Assembly (NCBI GenBank): GCA_937901805.1
Contig: CALDJI010000099.1
Span: forward strand, 1 to 5,043
Length of the DNA stretch: 5,043 nt
Source of the DNA: an uncultured Clostridia bacterium
GTDB taxonomy: Bacteria; Bacillota; Clostridia; Oscillospirales; Ruminococcaceae
Direction: 5' to 3'
The position numbers and the translations under genes are program-made. Below, one piece after another: positions 1-4,619 of the stretch (the first letter of the stretch is position 1; every line of letters begins with the position of its first letter). Below the pieces are notes generated by a model. The model was given only the letters and a program-made list of their open reading frames with translations. It was not told the DNA's origin and ran no database searches.

Positions 1-910
1 AGGTGCGCGGGTTGATTTCAATGACAATGATGCGATCGCTGACCGGGTCATGTGCAAACTGGACATTCGTGCCGCCAATCACACCGACTGCATCGACAAT
101 CCGATATGCAATCTCCTGCAGGCGTTTTTGCAAATCCTTGCTGATGGTAAGCATCGGTGCAGAACAGAAAGAGTCACCCGTGTGGACGCCCAGAGGATCA
201 ATATTTTCAATAAAGCAAACCGTAATCATATTGCCCTTCTGATCACGGACAACTTCAAGCTCCAGTTCTTCCCAGCCGAGGATGGATTCTTCCACCAGCA
301 CCTGACCGATAATGCTTGCATGGATTCCTCGGTTTGCAATGGTACGCAGTTCTTCTTCATTATAAACCAATCCGCCCCCGGCGCCGCCCATCGTATAAGC
401 CGGACGCAGGACTACCGGATAGTGGAGTTCTTCTGCAATTTGGATTGCTTCTTCCACAGAATAAGCTGGTCTGGAGCGTGCCATCTCCACATGCAGGGTG
501 TCCATTTGCTCTTTAAAGGCAATCCGATCTTCCCCACGCTCAATCGCATCCACCTGTACGCCGATCACTTTAACTCCATATTTTTCCAAAACACCTGCTT
601 TAGAGAGTTCCAAACAGAGGTTTAAACCGGACTGTCCGCCCAAATTTGGGAGCAGGGCATCCGGGCGCTCTTTTTTGATAATTTCCGTCAGGTTGTCCAC
701 ATCCAGCGGCATAATATAGGTTGCATCCGCCATATCCGGATCGGTCATAATGGTAGCCGGATTAGAGTTGACCAGCACAATACGATACCCAAGGCTTCGC
801 AGCGCTTTGCACGCCTGGGTTCCTGAATAATCAAATTCACAGGCCTGTCCAATGATAATCGGGCCGGAACCGATAATCAAAATTTTATTAATATCCTCAC
901 GTTTTGGCAT
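1..910 (-). CDS. carB: Carbamoyl phosphate synthase large subunit, N-terminal part (C-terminus beyond window)
   Basis: The large subunit makes carbamoyl phosphate from bicarbonate, two ATP and ammonia channelled from the small subunit CarA, feeding pyrimidine and arginine synthesis in the cytoplasm. The visible 303 residues cover the pre-ATP-grasp domain (IIGSGPIIIGQACEFDYSG near 12-30) and almost the whole first ATP-grasp (carboxyphosphate) domain. R129, R169, the glycine loop GGAGGG (175-180), E215, H243 in GVHTGDS, Q284 in NVQFA and E298/N300 in EINPR line up with the nucleotide- and metal-binding residues of the E. coli enzyme, the last ones shifted by one. The full protein is usually about 1,070 residues, so about 70% lies off the left edge. 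The ATG at 908-910 has AGGAGG at 917-922, six bases upstream, so the start is secure. carA is not the gene immediately upstream; an alpha-oxoamine synthase gene with its own terminator is. Identity is near certain from motif density. Confidence 0.97.
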   Translation of the reverse strand, partial: MPKREDINKILIIGSGPIIIGQACEFDYSGTQACKALRSLGYRIVLVNSNPATIMTDPDMADATYIMPLDVDNLTEIIKKERPDALLPNLGGQSGLNLCLELSKAGVLEKYGVKVIGVQVDAIERGEDRIAFKEQMDTLHVEMARSRPAYSVEEAIQIAEELHYPVVLRPAYTMGGAGGGLVYNEEELRTIANRGIHASIIGQVLVEESILGWEELELEVVRDQKGNMITVCFIENIDPLGVHTGDSFCSAPMLTISKDLQKRLQEIAYRIVDAVGVIGGTNVQFAHDPVSDRIIVIEINPRT

Positions 911-970
911 ACTATTCCTCCTCTGACTGCATAAAACCGCATACAATGACGCAAAAACAACATTTTATAT

Positions 971-999
971 ATTATAGCGCACAAAATCATGCAGAACAA
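971..999 (-). promoter_or_regulatory. Probable sigma-A promoter of carB
   Basis: On the minus strand a perfect TATAAT -10 box lies at 971-976 and a TTGTTC -35 box (3 of 6 consensus bases, TTG conserved) at 994-999, with a 17-bp spacer. The inferred leader to the carB ATG is roughly 55 nt. I saw no terminator/antiterminator pair or clear PyrR-type binding loop in that leader. The spacer contains one arm of the inverted repeat described separately, so the promoter may be regulated by a bound protein. This is inferred from sequence only. Confidence 0.6.
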
Positions 1000-1021
1000 G
1001 GGATTTCTCCGTTTTGTGCGC
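977..1021. repeat. Perfect 10-bp inverted repeat flanking the carB -35 box
   Basis: GCGCACAAAA at 977-986 and its exact reverse complement TTTTGTGCGC at 1012-1021 are separated by 25 bp. The pairing extends by one A/T pair at 976/1022. The left arm fills the promoter spacer next to the TATAAT box, and the right arm lies just upstream of the -35 box. A third, degenerate copy (TTTTGTACAT) follows directly at 1022-1031, one helical turn from the right arm. The arrangement suits a dimeric or looping transcription factor better than an RNA hairpin, because most of it lies upstream of the inferred start site. I do not recognise the motif. Confidence 0.6.
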
Positions 1022-1107
1022 TTTTGTACATTGGTTTTACCCCTCAAAAATGGTTCTTGGAGAATCTATAAAAACTGTATTTTCCAAATATGAAAATTCC
1101 AAATCAT

Positions 1108-1141
1108 AAAAAAGGTCCGTCCACACAGAGTGGACGGATCC
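1108..1141 (-). terminator. Rho-independent terminator of the alpha-oxoamine synthase gene
   Basis: Read on the minus strand, an 11-bp GC-rich stem (arms 1130-1141 and 1114-1124, one bulged base at 1139, 5-nt loop) is followed directly by six T residues (1108-1113). It begins 12 bp past the stop codon at 1154. It separates this gene from carB, so the two are probably transcribed independently. Confidence 0.9.
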
Positions 1142-1153
1142 AATTGGATTCGA

Positions 1154-2308
1154 TTAAATGGAATCTTTAATGCTGCGGATGTGACGAATTACAAAATCCA
1201 GTTCATCCTTATCATGGGTCGCCATAAGAGTAAAGCGGAGACGCGCCTGTCCTTTTGCTACACTGGGATACAGGATTGTCGGGACAAATATCCCCTTGTT
1301 ATAGAGAAGCTCGCTGAATTTGGTTGCACGGCACTCCTCTCCAATAATGAGGGAAACAATCGCGCTTTGAGTATGTACGCGCTGGAAACCGATTTCATGC
1401 AGGCCATTAACAAAATAAGCAACATTTTCCCGCAGTTTTTCCACTAGCTCCGGATGGTTTTTTACAATTTCCAGTGCTTTAATGGCGGCCGCAGTAGATG
1501 CTGGAGAAATTGGGGTTGTCGCCCGGAAAGTGTTGGCTGTATTGCGGATATAGTCGCATACCATGCTGTCCGCAGCGACGAAACCGCCTTCCGAAGCAAG
1601 CGCCTTGCCGAATGTCCCGGTAATCAGGTCAATTTCCTTGGTTAAGCCAAAATACTCGCCGATTCCCCGGCCAGTTTCCCCAATAACACCCGTGGCATGG
1701 GAGTCATCTACCAAAGTATAGAGATGGAATTGCTTTGCAATGGACACAATGTCCGGCAGGTTTGCAATATCCCCTTCCATATTGAACACGCTGTCTGTAA
1801 CAATCATACCGCGCTTGGATTGATTTTCTTTGACTTTCCGGTATAGATCATTGATATCGCTGTGCCGGTAATATACCGTATTTGCTTTGGCCAACCGGCA
1901 GGCGTCATGGGAACTGGTATGGTTTCGTTCATCACAGAAAATAGTAAAATCTTCCGTACAAATAGAAGGAATAACGCCGATATTGGCCATATAGCCGCAA
2001 TTAAAGAGTACAGCCGACTGCTTCCCTTTAAACGAGGCAATCTGCTGTTCCAATGTGCGGTGGACATCGTAACTGCCAGTCGAAAAGCGGGAGCCGCCGG
2101 ACGATACGCCATAGCGCTTGACAGCATTGATCGCCGCCTGCTTAACATCCTCATGATCAGACAGACCAAGATAACTGTTGGAGGACATGACCAGCATATT
2201 CGCCCCATTAATAATACAATACTTGTTCTGTGGAGTGCTGACATAAGAGAGATTGCGGTAAAGATTATTTTTCTTAATTTCATCCAATCGAAACTTGATA
2301 AATTCCAA
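1154..2308 (-). CDS. Alpha-oxoamine synthase (BioF/Kbl-type PLP-dependent acyl-CoA:amino acid C-acyltransferase)
   Basis: A 384-residue fold-type I PLP enzyme. Members condense an acyl-CoA or acyl-ACP with a small amino acid, with loss of CO2 in most, to give an alpha-amino ketone. Visible family landmarks are GGSRFSTGSYDVHRTLE (71-87), the PLP-stacking His in NH (H130), the TDSVFNMEGD strand (171-180), VDDSHATG with the PLP-nitrogen Asp (200-207), the Schiff-base lysine K235 in GTFGKAL, and KGQARLR with R356/R358 (352-358). The length is normal for the family. Specificity is unclear. The C-terminal segment LYPSVAKGQARLR resembles Kbl (YP and KGQAR) and lacks the RPP of BioF, while EGGF after the lysine resembles Bacillus-type BioF. 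The start is TTG at 2306-2308: an in-frame TGA lies three codons upstream, a ribosome site precedes it, and the N-terminus already matches the family (KKNNLYRNL). No biotin, threonine dehydrogenase or acyl-carrier genes are adjacent. The family call is firm; the substrate is unknown. Confidence 0.93.
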   Translation of the reverse strand: MEFIKFRLDEIKKNNLYRNLSYVSTPQNKYCIINGANMLVMSSNSYLGLSDHEDVKQAAINAVKRYGVSSGGSRFSTGSYDVHRTLEQQIASFKGKQSAVLFNCGYMANIGVIPSICTEDFTIFCDERNHTSSHDACRLAKANTVYYRHSDINDLYRKVKENQSKRGMIVTDSVFNMEGDIANLPDIVSIAKQFHLYTLVDDSHATGVIGETGRGIGEYFGLTKEIDLITGTFGKALASEGGFVAADSMVCDYIRNTANTFRATTPISPASTAAAIKALEIVKNHPELVEKLRENVAYFVNGLHEIGFQRVHTQSAIVSLIIGEECRATKFSELLYNKGIFVPTILYPSVAKGQARLRFTLMATHDKDELDFVIRHIRSIKDSI

Positions 2309-2314
2309 AATAAA

Positions 2315-2321
2315 TCACCTT
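2315..2321 (-). promoter_or_regulatory. Ribosome binding site that fixes the TTG start
   Basis: On the minus strand AAGGTGA (2315-2321), continuing into a T at 2314, matches the GGTGAT end of the anti-Shine-Dalgarno complement and lies 5-6 nt before TTG at 2306-2308. The in-frame TGA formed by 2315-2317 rules out an upstream start, and the first ATG downstream is in another frame. Confidence 0.7.
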
Positions 2322-2349
2322 CCCCAGTCCTGCAGCTGCCGCTGAGGGG
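2322..2349 (-). other. Possible 5' leader hairpin next to the ribosome site
   Basis: On the minus-strand transcript a C-rich arm (2342-2349, CCCCTCAG) can pair with CTGGGG (2322-2327), about six base pairs with a small bulge. It abuts the AAGGTGA ribosome site. The intervening GC-rich loop contains the self-complementary GCAGCTGC and could form an alternative CAGC/GCTG stem. It may affect translation of the alpha-oxoamine synthase, but it matches no known riboswitch that I recognise. Confidence 0.3.
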
Positions 2350-2370
2350 TTTTCCCACGCATAAAACGAA

Positions 2371-2400
2371 TTGAAAAATGATCCAAGACTATGATACTAT
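2371..2400 (+). promoter_or_regulatory. Candidate promoter for the AlkD-like gene
   Basis: TTGAAA (2371-2376, 5 of 6 consensus for -35) is followed by two imperfect -10 options, GATACT at 2393-2398 (16-bp spacer) or TACTAT at 2395-2400 (18-bp spacer). It lies close to the opposite promoter at 2411-2439, so the two may interfere. Other weak -10-like boxes (TATACT at 2413, CATAAT at 2482) lack a good -35 partner. Low confidence. Confidence 0.3.
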
Positions 2401-2447
2401 AGTGGTGTTCATTATACTACGTCAACAATGAATTGTATAGTGTCGTT
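2398..2447. repeat. Direct repeat TATAGTG...TT in the divergent promoter region
   Basis: TATAGTGGTGTT (2398-2409) and TATAGTGTCGTT (2436-2447) match at 10 of 12 positions and start 38 bp apart. The first copy overlaps the palindrome ACTATAGT (2396-2403). The copies sit on either side of the minus-strand promoter and beside the candidate plus-strand promoter, where a shared regulator could act. No known regulon motif is recognised. Confidence 0.4.
2411..2439 (-). promoter_or_regulatory. Probable promoter of the alpha-oxoamine synthase gene
   Basis: On the minus strand a perfect TATAAT -10 box (2411-2416) lies 17 bp from TATACA (2434-2439, 4 of 6 consensus). The inferred leader of about 95 nt contains the hairpin beside the ribosome site. 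The 6-bp inverted repeat TTCATT/AATGAA (2408-2413 and 2427-2432) spans the -10 box and spacer, a plausible operator position. Confidence 0.5.
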
Positions 2448-2513
2448 GAGTAGAAACACGAAAAACACGCCGAAAATTTGTCATAATCACCAAAATAGCT
2501 CAGGAGAATTGAC

Positions 2514-3257
2514 ATGGAATTACAAATACAAAAATGGAGCAGCGCCTCCTATCAACAAGTAACAGAGCACTTGCAGACACTGGCCGAAAAGGATTACCGG
2601 CAGTTTCGGATAAAAATTGTAAAATCCCCAACCCCCATTCTGGGTATCCGGCAGCCGACGCTGCGCAAGTTTGCCGCCCAAATCCTGAAAGGAGACGCTC
2701 TGTCTTTTTTAAATATCCAAAAAGGAAAATTCTTTGAAGAACAAATGCTGCATGGCTATGTTCTGGCAGGAGTTGATCTGCCTTATGAACAAAAGCGGAA
2801 CCTCATCTTCGCTTTTTTGGAACACATGGACAACTGGTCTATCTGCGACGACTTTGTCACCGCTCTCAAACCTTTTCTCAGGCAGAACCGGCCGCAGTTT
2901 CTGACGGACATCCGGTTTCTGGCCGATGATCAAAACCCCTGGAAAGTTCGTTTCCTTTTGGTGGTCCTGCTGGAATCTTATCTGGAACCGGAATTTCTGA
3001 AAGACGCCGTTTCCCTGTGCACTACAATACATCGAGAAGAATACTATATTGAAATGGCACAGGCCTGGCTGCTTTCCATGGCTTATCTCCGCGACCCGGC
3101 TCTCGTGATGAGAGCATTGAGCCAGCGGAAAGAAGATTGTTTTCTTGTTTTAAAAACCATTTCCAAAATTCTGGATTCCTACCAAACAACTGAAGAACAA
3201 AAAACAGGTTTAAGGCATTACCGGGAAGAATATAAAAAATGGTGTAAAAACCGATAA
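2514..3257 (+). CDS. AlkD-like DNA alkylation repair protein (HEAT-like repeat DNA glycosylase family)
   Basis: A 247-residue all-helical protein of the DNA alkylation repair (AlkC/AlkD-like) superfamily, cytoplasmic, expected to excise N3- or N7-alkylated purines without base flipping. Family signatures are GIRQPTLRKFA (44-54), FFEEQMLHGYVLA (73-85), MDNWSICDDF (105-114), PWKVRFLLVVLLESY (142-156), YYIEMAQAWLLS (177-188) and the C-terminal KTISKILDSY (214-223). The Asp in the NW..CD motif (D112/D113), R146 and W185 occupy the places of the catalytic Asp, DNA-contacting Arg and Trp known in Bacillus AlkD. The length is near the family norm. ATG at 2514 has AGGAGA at 2502-2507, six bases upstream. 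The gene is monocistronic, divergent from the alpha-oxoamine synthase, and ends in a strong terminator. Activity on a given lesion is inferred; some relatives in this family have no demonstrated glycosylase activity. Confidence 0.92.
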   Translation: MELQIQKWSSASYQQVTEHLQTLAEKDYRQFRIKIVKSPTPILGIRQPTLRKFAAQILKGDALSFLNIQKGKFFEEQMLHGYVLAGVDLPYEQKRNLIFAFLEHMDNWSICDDFVTALKPFLRQNRPQFLTDIRFLADDQNPWKVRFLLVVLLESYLEPEFLKDAVSLCTTIHREEYYIEMAQAWLLSMAYLRDPALVMRALSQRKEDCFLVLKTISKILDSYQTTEEQKTGLRHYREEYKKWCKNR

Positions 3258-3262
3258 GTCAC

Positions 3263-3291
3263 AAGCGGGAGGGGAAAATCCCCTCCCGCTT
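3263..3291 (+). terminator. Rho-independent terminator between convergent units
   Basis: A perfect 12-bp stem (3263-3274 paired with 3280-3291) with loop AAAAT, followed by TTTAT and, a little later, TTTTT. It lies 5 bp after the stop of the AlkD-like gene. In the opposite direction the stem is equally strong but the following sequence is T-poor until about 13 nt on, so it may also stop the minus-strand operon, less efficiently. An in-frame TGA-TAA pair from the minus side (3291-3296) abuts it. Confidence 0.88.
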
Positions 3292-3293
3292 TA

Positions 3294-3434
3294 TCAGTTT
3301 TTCTCCCGATTTTGACGCATGACGAGAAACCATCCGTATTCAAAAGATTTTCGGCATCGGATTTCCCATATCTCTTCATAGCACTGATAAATTTTACAGA
3401 AATCCGCCGGTTCCTCCCTATTCCTTCCGTCCAC
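3294..3434 (-). CDS. Possible small ORF (46 codons) or gene remnant after the thioesterase
   Basis: The thioesterase ends at 3418, but a different frame stays open to a tandem TGA-TAA ending at the terminator hairpin. A GTG at 3432-3434 would overlap the thioesterase by 17 bp and give 46 residues. The downstream part reads like protein (DFCKIYQCYEEIWEI, then KSFEYGWFLVMR), with a helical, aromatic and charged pattern. It loosely recalls the C-terminal helix (E.SF.YGF.LG) of small uncharacterised Clostridia proteins; this is from memory, not a search. The ribosome site before the GTG is poor. A good GGGAGGAA motif at the thioesterase stop is followed by no in-frame ATG until the ATG at codon 39. 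It may be a decayed gene, a translationally coupled microprotein, or chance. Function unknown. Confidence 0.3.
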   Translation of the reverse strand: MDGRNREEPADFCKIYQCYEEIWEIRCRKSFEYGWFLVMRQNREKN

Positions 3435-3828
3435 TGACCGATCCGTTCCGTTTCGCCTGCGCCTTTTGTTCAAACCGCTCTTTTGGTACGACAACCCTGC
3501 TGTGCGTTCCTTCTCCAATTACACCCGCTTCATCGCATGCCTTAACAGAAAAAGTGATGCTTCTCCCTTCCCAGGCAGTGATCTCCGCACAGGCAGTGAC
3601 TTTCATCCCGCAGGGAGTAGCAGAAACATGGCTGGTATTCATTTCCGTCCCCACCGTGGTCTGTCCTTCTTCCAGGAACTCTTTGGCACAGCCCGCAGCT
3701 GCCTGTTCCATAAGAGCAATCATCATTGGAGTGGCAAAAACGTCGACTTCTCCGCTTCCAACATGACTGGCAAGCATCTGCGGGGTTACCGTAACAGTGA
3801 CTTCCCTTTTTCTTCCGATCATTTCCAT
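3418..3828 (-). CDS. FlK-like hot-dog thioesterase
   Basis: A 136-residue single-domain hot-dog acyl-CoA thioesterase of the fluoroacetyl-CoA thioesterase-like (FlK) family, hydrolysing small acyl-CoA thioesters in the cytoplasm. The N-terminal strand VTVTPQMLASHVGSG leads into VFATPMMIALME (30-41), then TTVGTEMNTSHVSATPCGMKV (58-77) and GEGTHSRVVV (105-114). T33, E41 and H67 match the FlK catalytic triad T42/E50/H76, and G60 and R111 match G69/R120, all with a constant offset of nine. I see no Phe at the positions corresponding to the FlK lid, so fluoroacetyl-CoA is not implied; the physiological substrate is unknown. ATG at 3826-3828 has AAAGGAGA at 3835-3842. It lies 20 bp after the DUF218 gene and is probably co-transcribed with it. 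The last ~10 residues are charged and poorly conserved in type. Confidence 0.88.
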   Translation of the reverse strand: MEMIGRKREVTVTVTPQMLASHVGSGEVDVFATPMMIALMEQAAAGCAKEFLEEGQTTVGTEMNTSHVSATPCGMKVTACAEITAWEGRSITFSVKACDEAGVIGEGTHSRVVVPKERFEQKAQAKRNGSVSGRKE

Positions 3829-3848
3829 AACAGTTCTCCTTTTTCTAT

Positions 3849-4619
3849 TTAAGTTCTATCCAAGAGAGCGGATTTTACAATTCCCAGCATTTCGCGGACA
3901 TAATACCCGGGCGCAAGCAGCCAGGGCGTATTGGCGGGCAGCGCATGAAAACCAAGTTGATGATCCTTCGCAAAGAGAGAGGCGCGCAGCTGATGAAAGC
4001 CATCCGTGACAACAGTAATCTCCCTGCTCAGACCCTCCCGCTCAATAATCCGGGTAGAAAACAGAAAGTTTTCTTTGGTATTGGATGATTCCGTTTCCCG
4101 GTATATTCTCTGTGGATCAATCCCCTTTTCCTGTAGATACCGCGCCATGGCCTCTCCTTCCGGGAGATCCTCATCGCTTCCCTGCCCGCCGGACACAATA
4201 CACACTGTTTCCGGATACTGTACCAGATACTGATAGGCAGCATCCAGCCGCCTTTGCAGCATGAGGGAAGGCTGCGTCCCGCGCACCTGACAGCCAAGCA
4301 CTAAAACTGTTTTCGGCGGCTGCATAGGGTCATAGCCTCGCCCGTGGGCTGTGCCAACCATAACCATTGCCAGCGTACCGCAGGATAAAAGACCCGCGGC
4401 AAGAAAAACTAAAAGGACACGCATCCATACCACTCCTCGTTTTCCCTTTTTTCTCAGCCAGGATATCAGGAAAGGCAGGAATAAAAAGAAAATTCCCGCA
4501 GCGAAAAGCAGTGCCCCTCCCACGCCGAATACGCCGTAGACAGCAAAAGGGGCAATGGAGAAAAACAGTGCCGGTACGGCGGCTAGAAAACAAGCCGCCC
4601 GAGTGATTTTCCTTATCAT
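3849..4619 (-). CDS. Membrane-anchored YdcF/SanA/ElyC-type DUF218 protein
   Basis: A 256-residue protein with three hydrophobic segments (about 8-28, 30-53 and 65-89) and a DUF218 domain from about 103 onward. Domain motifs are VLVLGCQVRG (105-114), RLDAA (124-128), IVSGGQGSDED (141-151) with E154 in EGEAM, RIYRETESSNTKEN (171-184) and VTDGFHQLRA (204-213). This matches the YdcF-like set of Asp/Glu/His/Arg residues around a Rossmann-like core. Family members act at the cell envelope: SanA in vancomycin resistance, ElyC in envelope and peptidoglycan precursor metabolism. The biochemical reaction is not settled. With three membrane segments and positive residues at the N-terminus and after the second segment, the domain is likely outside the membrane (inference). 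ATG at 4617-4619 overlaps the nth stop (ATGA), and AGGAG at 4625-4629 within nth supports translational coupling. Confidence 0.9.
   Translation of the reverse strand: MIRKITRAACFLAAVPALFFSIAPFAVYGVFGVGGALLFAAGIFFLFLPFLISWLRKKGKRGVVWMRVLLVFLAAGLLSCGTLAMVMVGTAHGRGYDPMQPPKTVLVLGCQVRGTQPSLMLQRRLDAAYQYLVQYPETVCIVSGGQGSDEDLPEGEAMARYLQEKGIDPQRIYRETESSNTKENFLFSTRIIEREGLSREITVVTDGFHQLRASLFAKDHQLGFHALPANTPWLLAPGYYVREMLGIVKSALLDRT

Noticed and set aside
50..625. A 191-codon open frame on the plus strand within carB
   Set aside because: It is antisense to a clear carB coding frame, lacks domain-like features and a ribosome site, and is a by-product of the opposite strand's codon use.
911..970. A PyrR-type attenuator in the carB leader
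   Set aside because: The inferred leader is only about 55 nt, and no terminator hairpin with a T-run or clear PyrR-binding loop is visible.
977..1025. The GCGCACAAAA/TTTTGTGCGC repeat as a plus-strand terminator (stem followed by TTTT)
   Set aside because: No plus-strand gene lies upstream, the loop is 25 nt, and the repeat sits squarely on the carB promoter, so an operator role fits better.
1154..2308. Firm naming of this gene as bioF or kbl
   Set aside because: Residues typical of both families are mixed and no pathway neighbours are present, so only the superfamily is supported.
1804..2358. An ATG-started 184-codon minus-strand frame overlapping the alpha-oxoamine synthase start
   Set aside because: It is a shifted frame of the PLP-enzyme gene; the TTG-started frame carries all the family motifs.
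1862..2374. A 170-codon plus-strand frame opposite the alpha-oxoamine synthase
   Set aside because: The minus strand carries the full PLP-enzyme motif set here; the plus frame shows no family motifs and ends inside the promoter region.
3418..3828. Fluoroacetate resistance function for the thioesterase
   Set aside because: The catalytic positions match FlK, but the lid phenylalanines do not appear conserved and there is no fluorometabolite context.
3466..3852. A 128-codon plus-strand frame opposite the thioesterase
   Set aside because: It is antisense to the conserved FlK-like frame, with no ribosome site and low-complexity, Ser/Phe-rich content.
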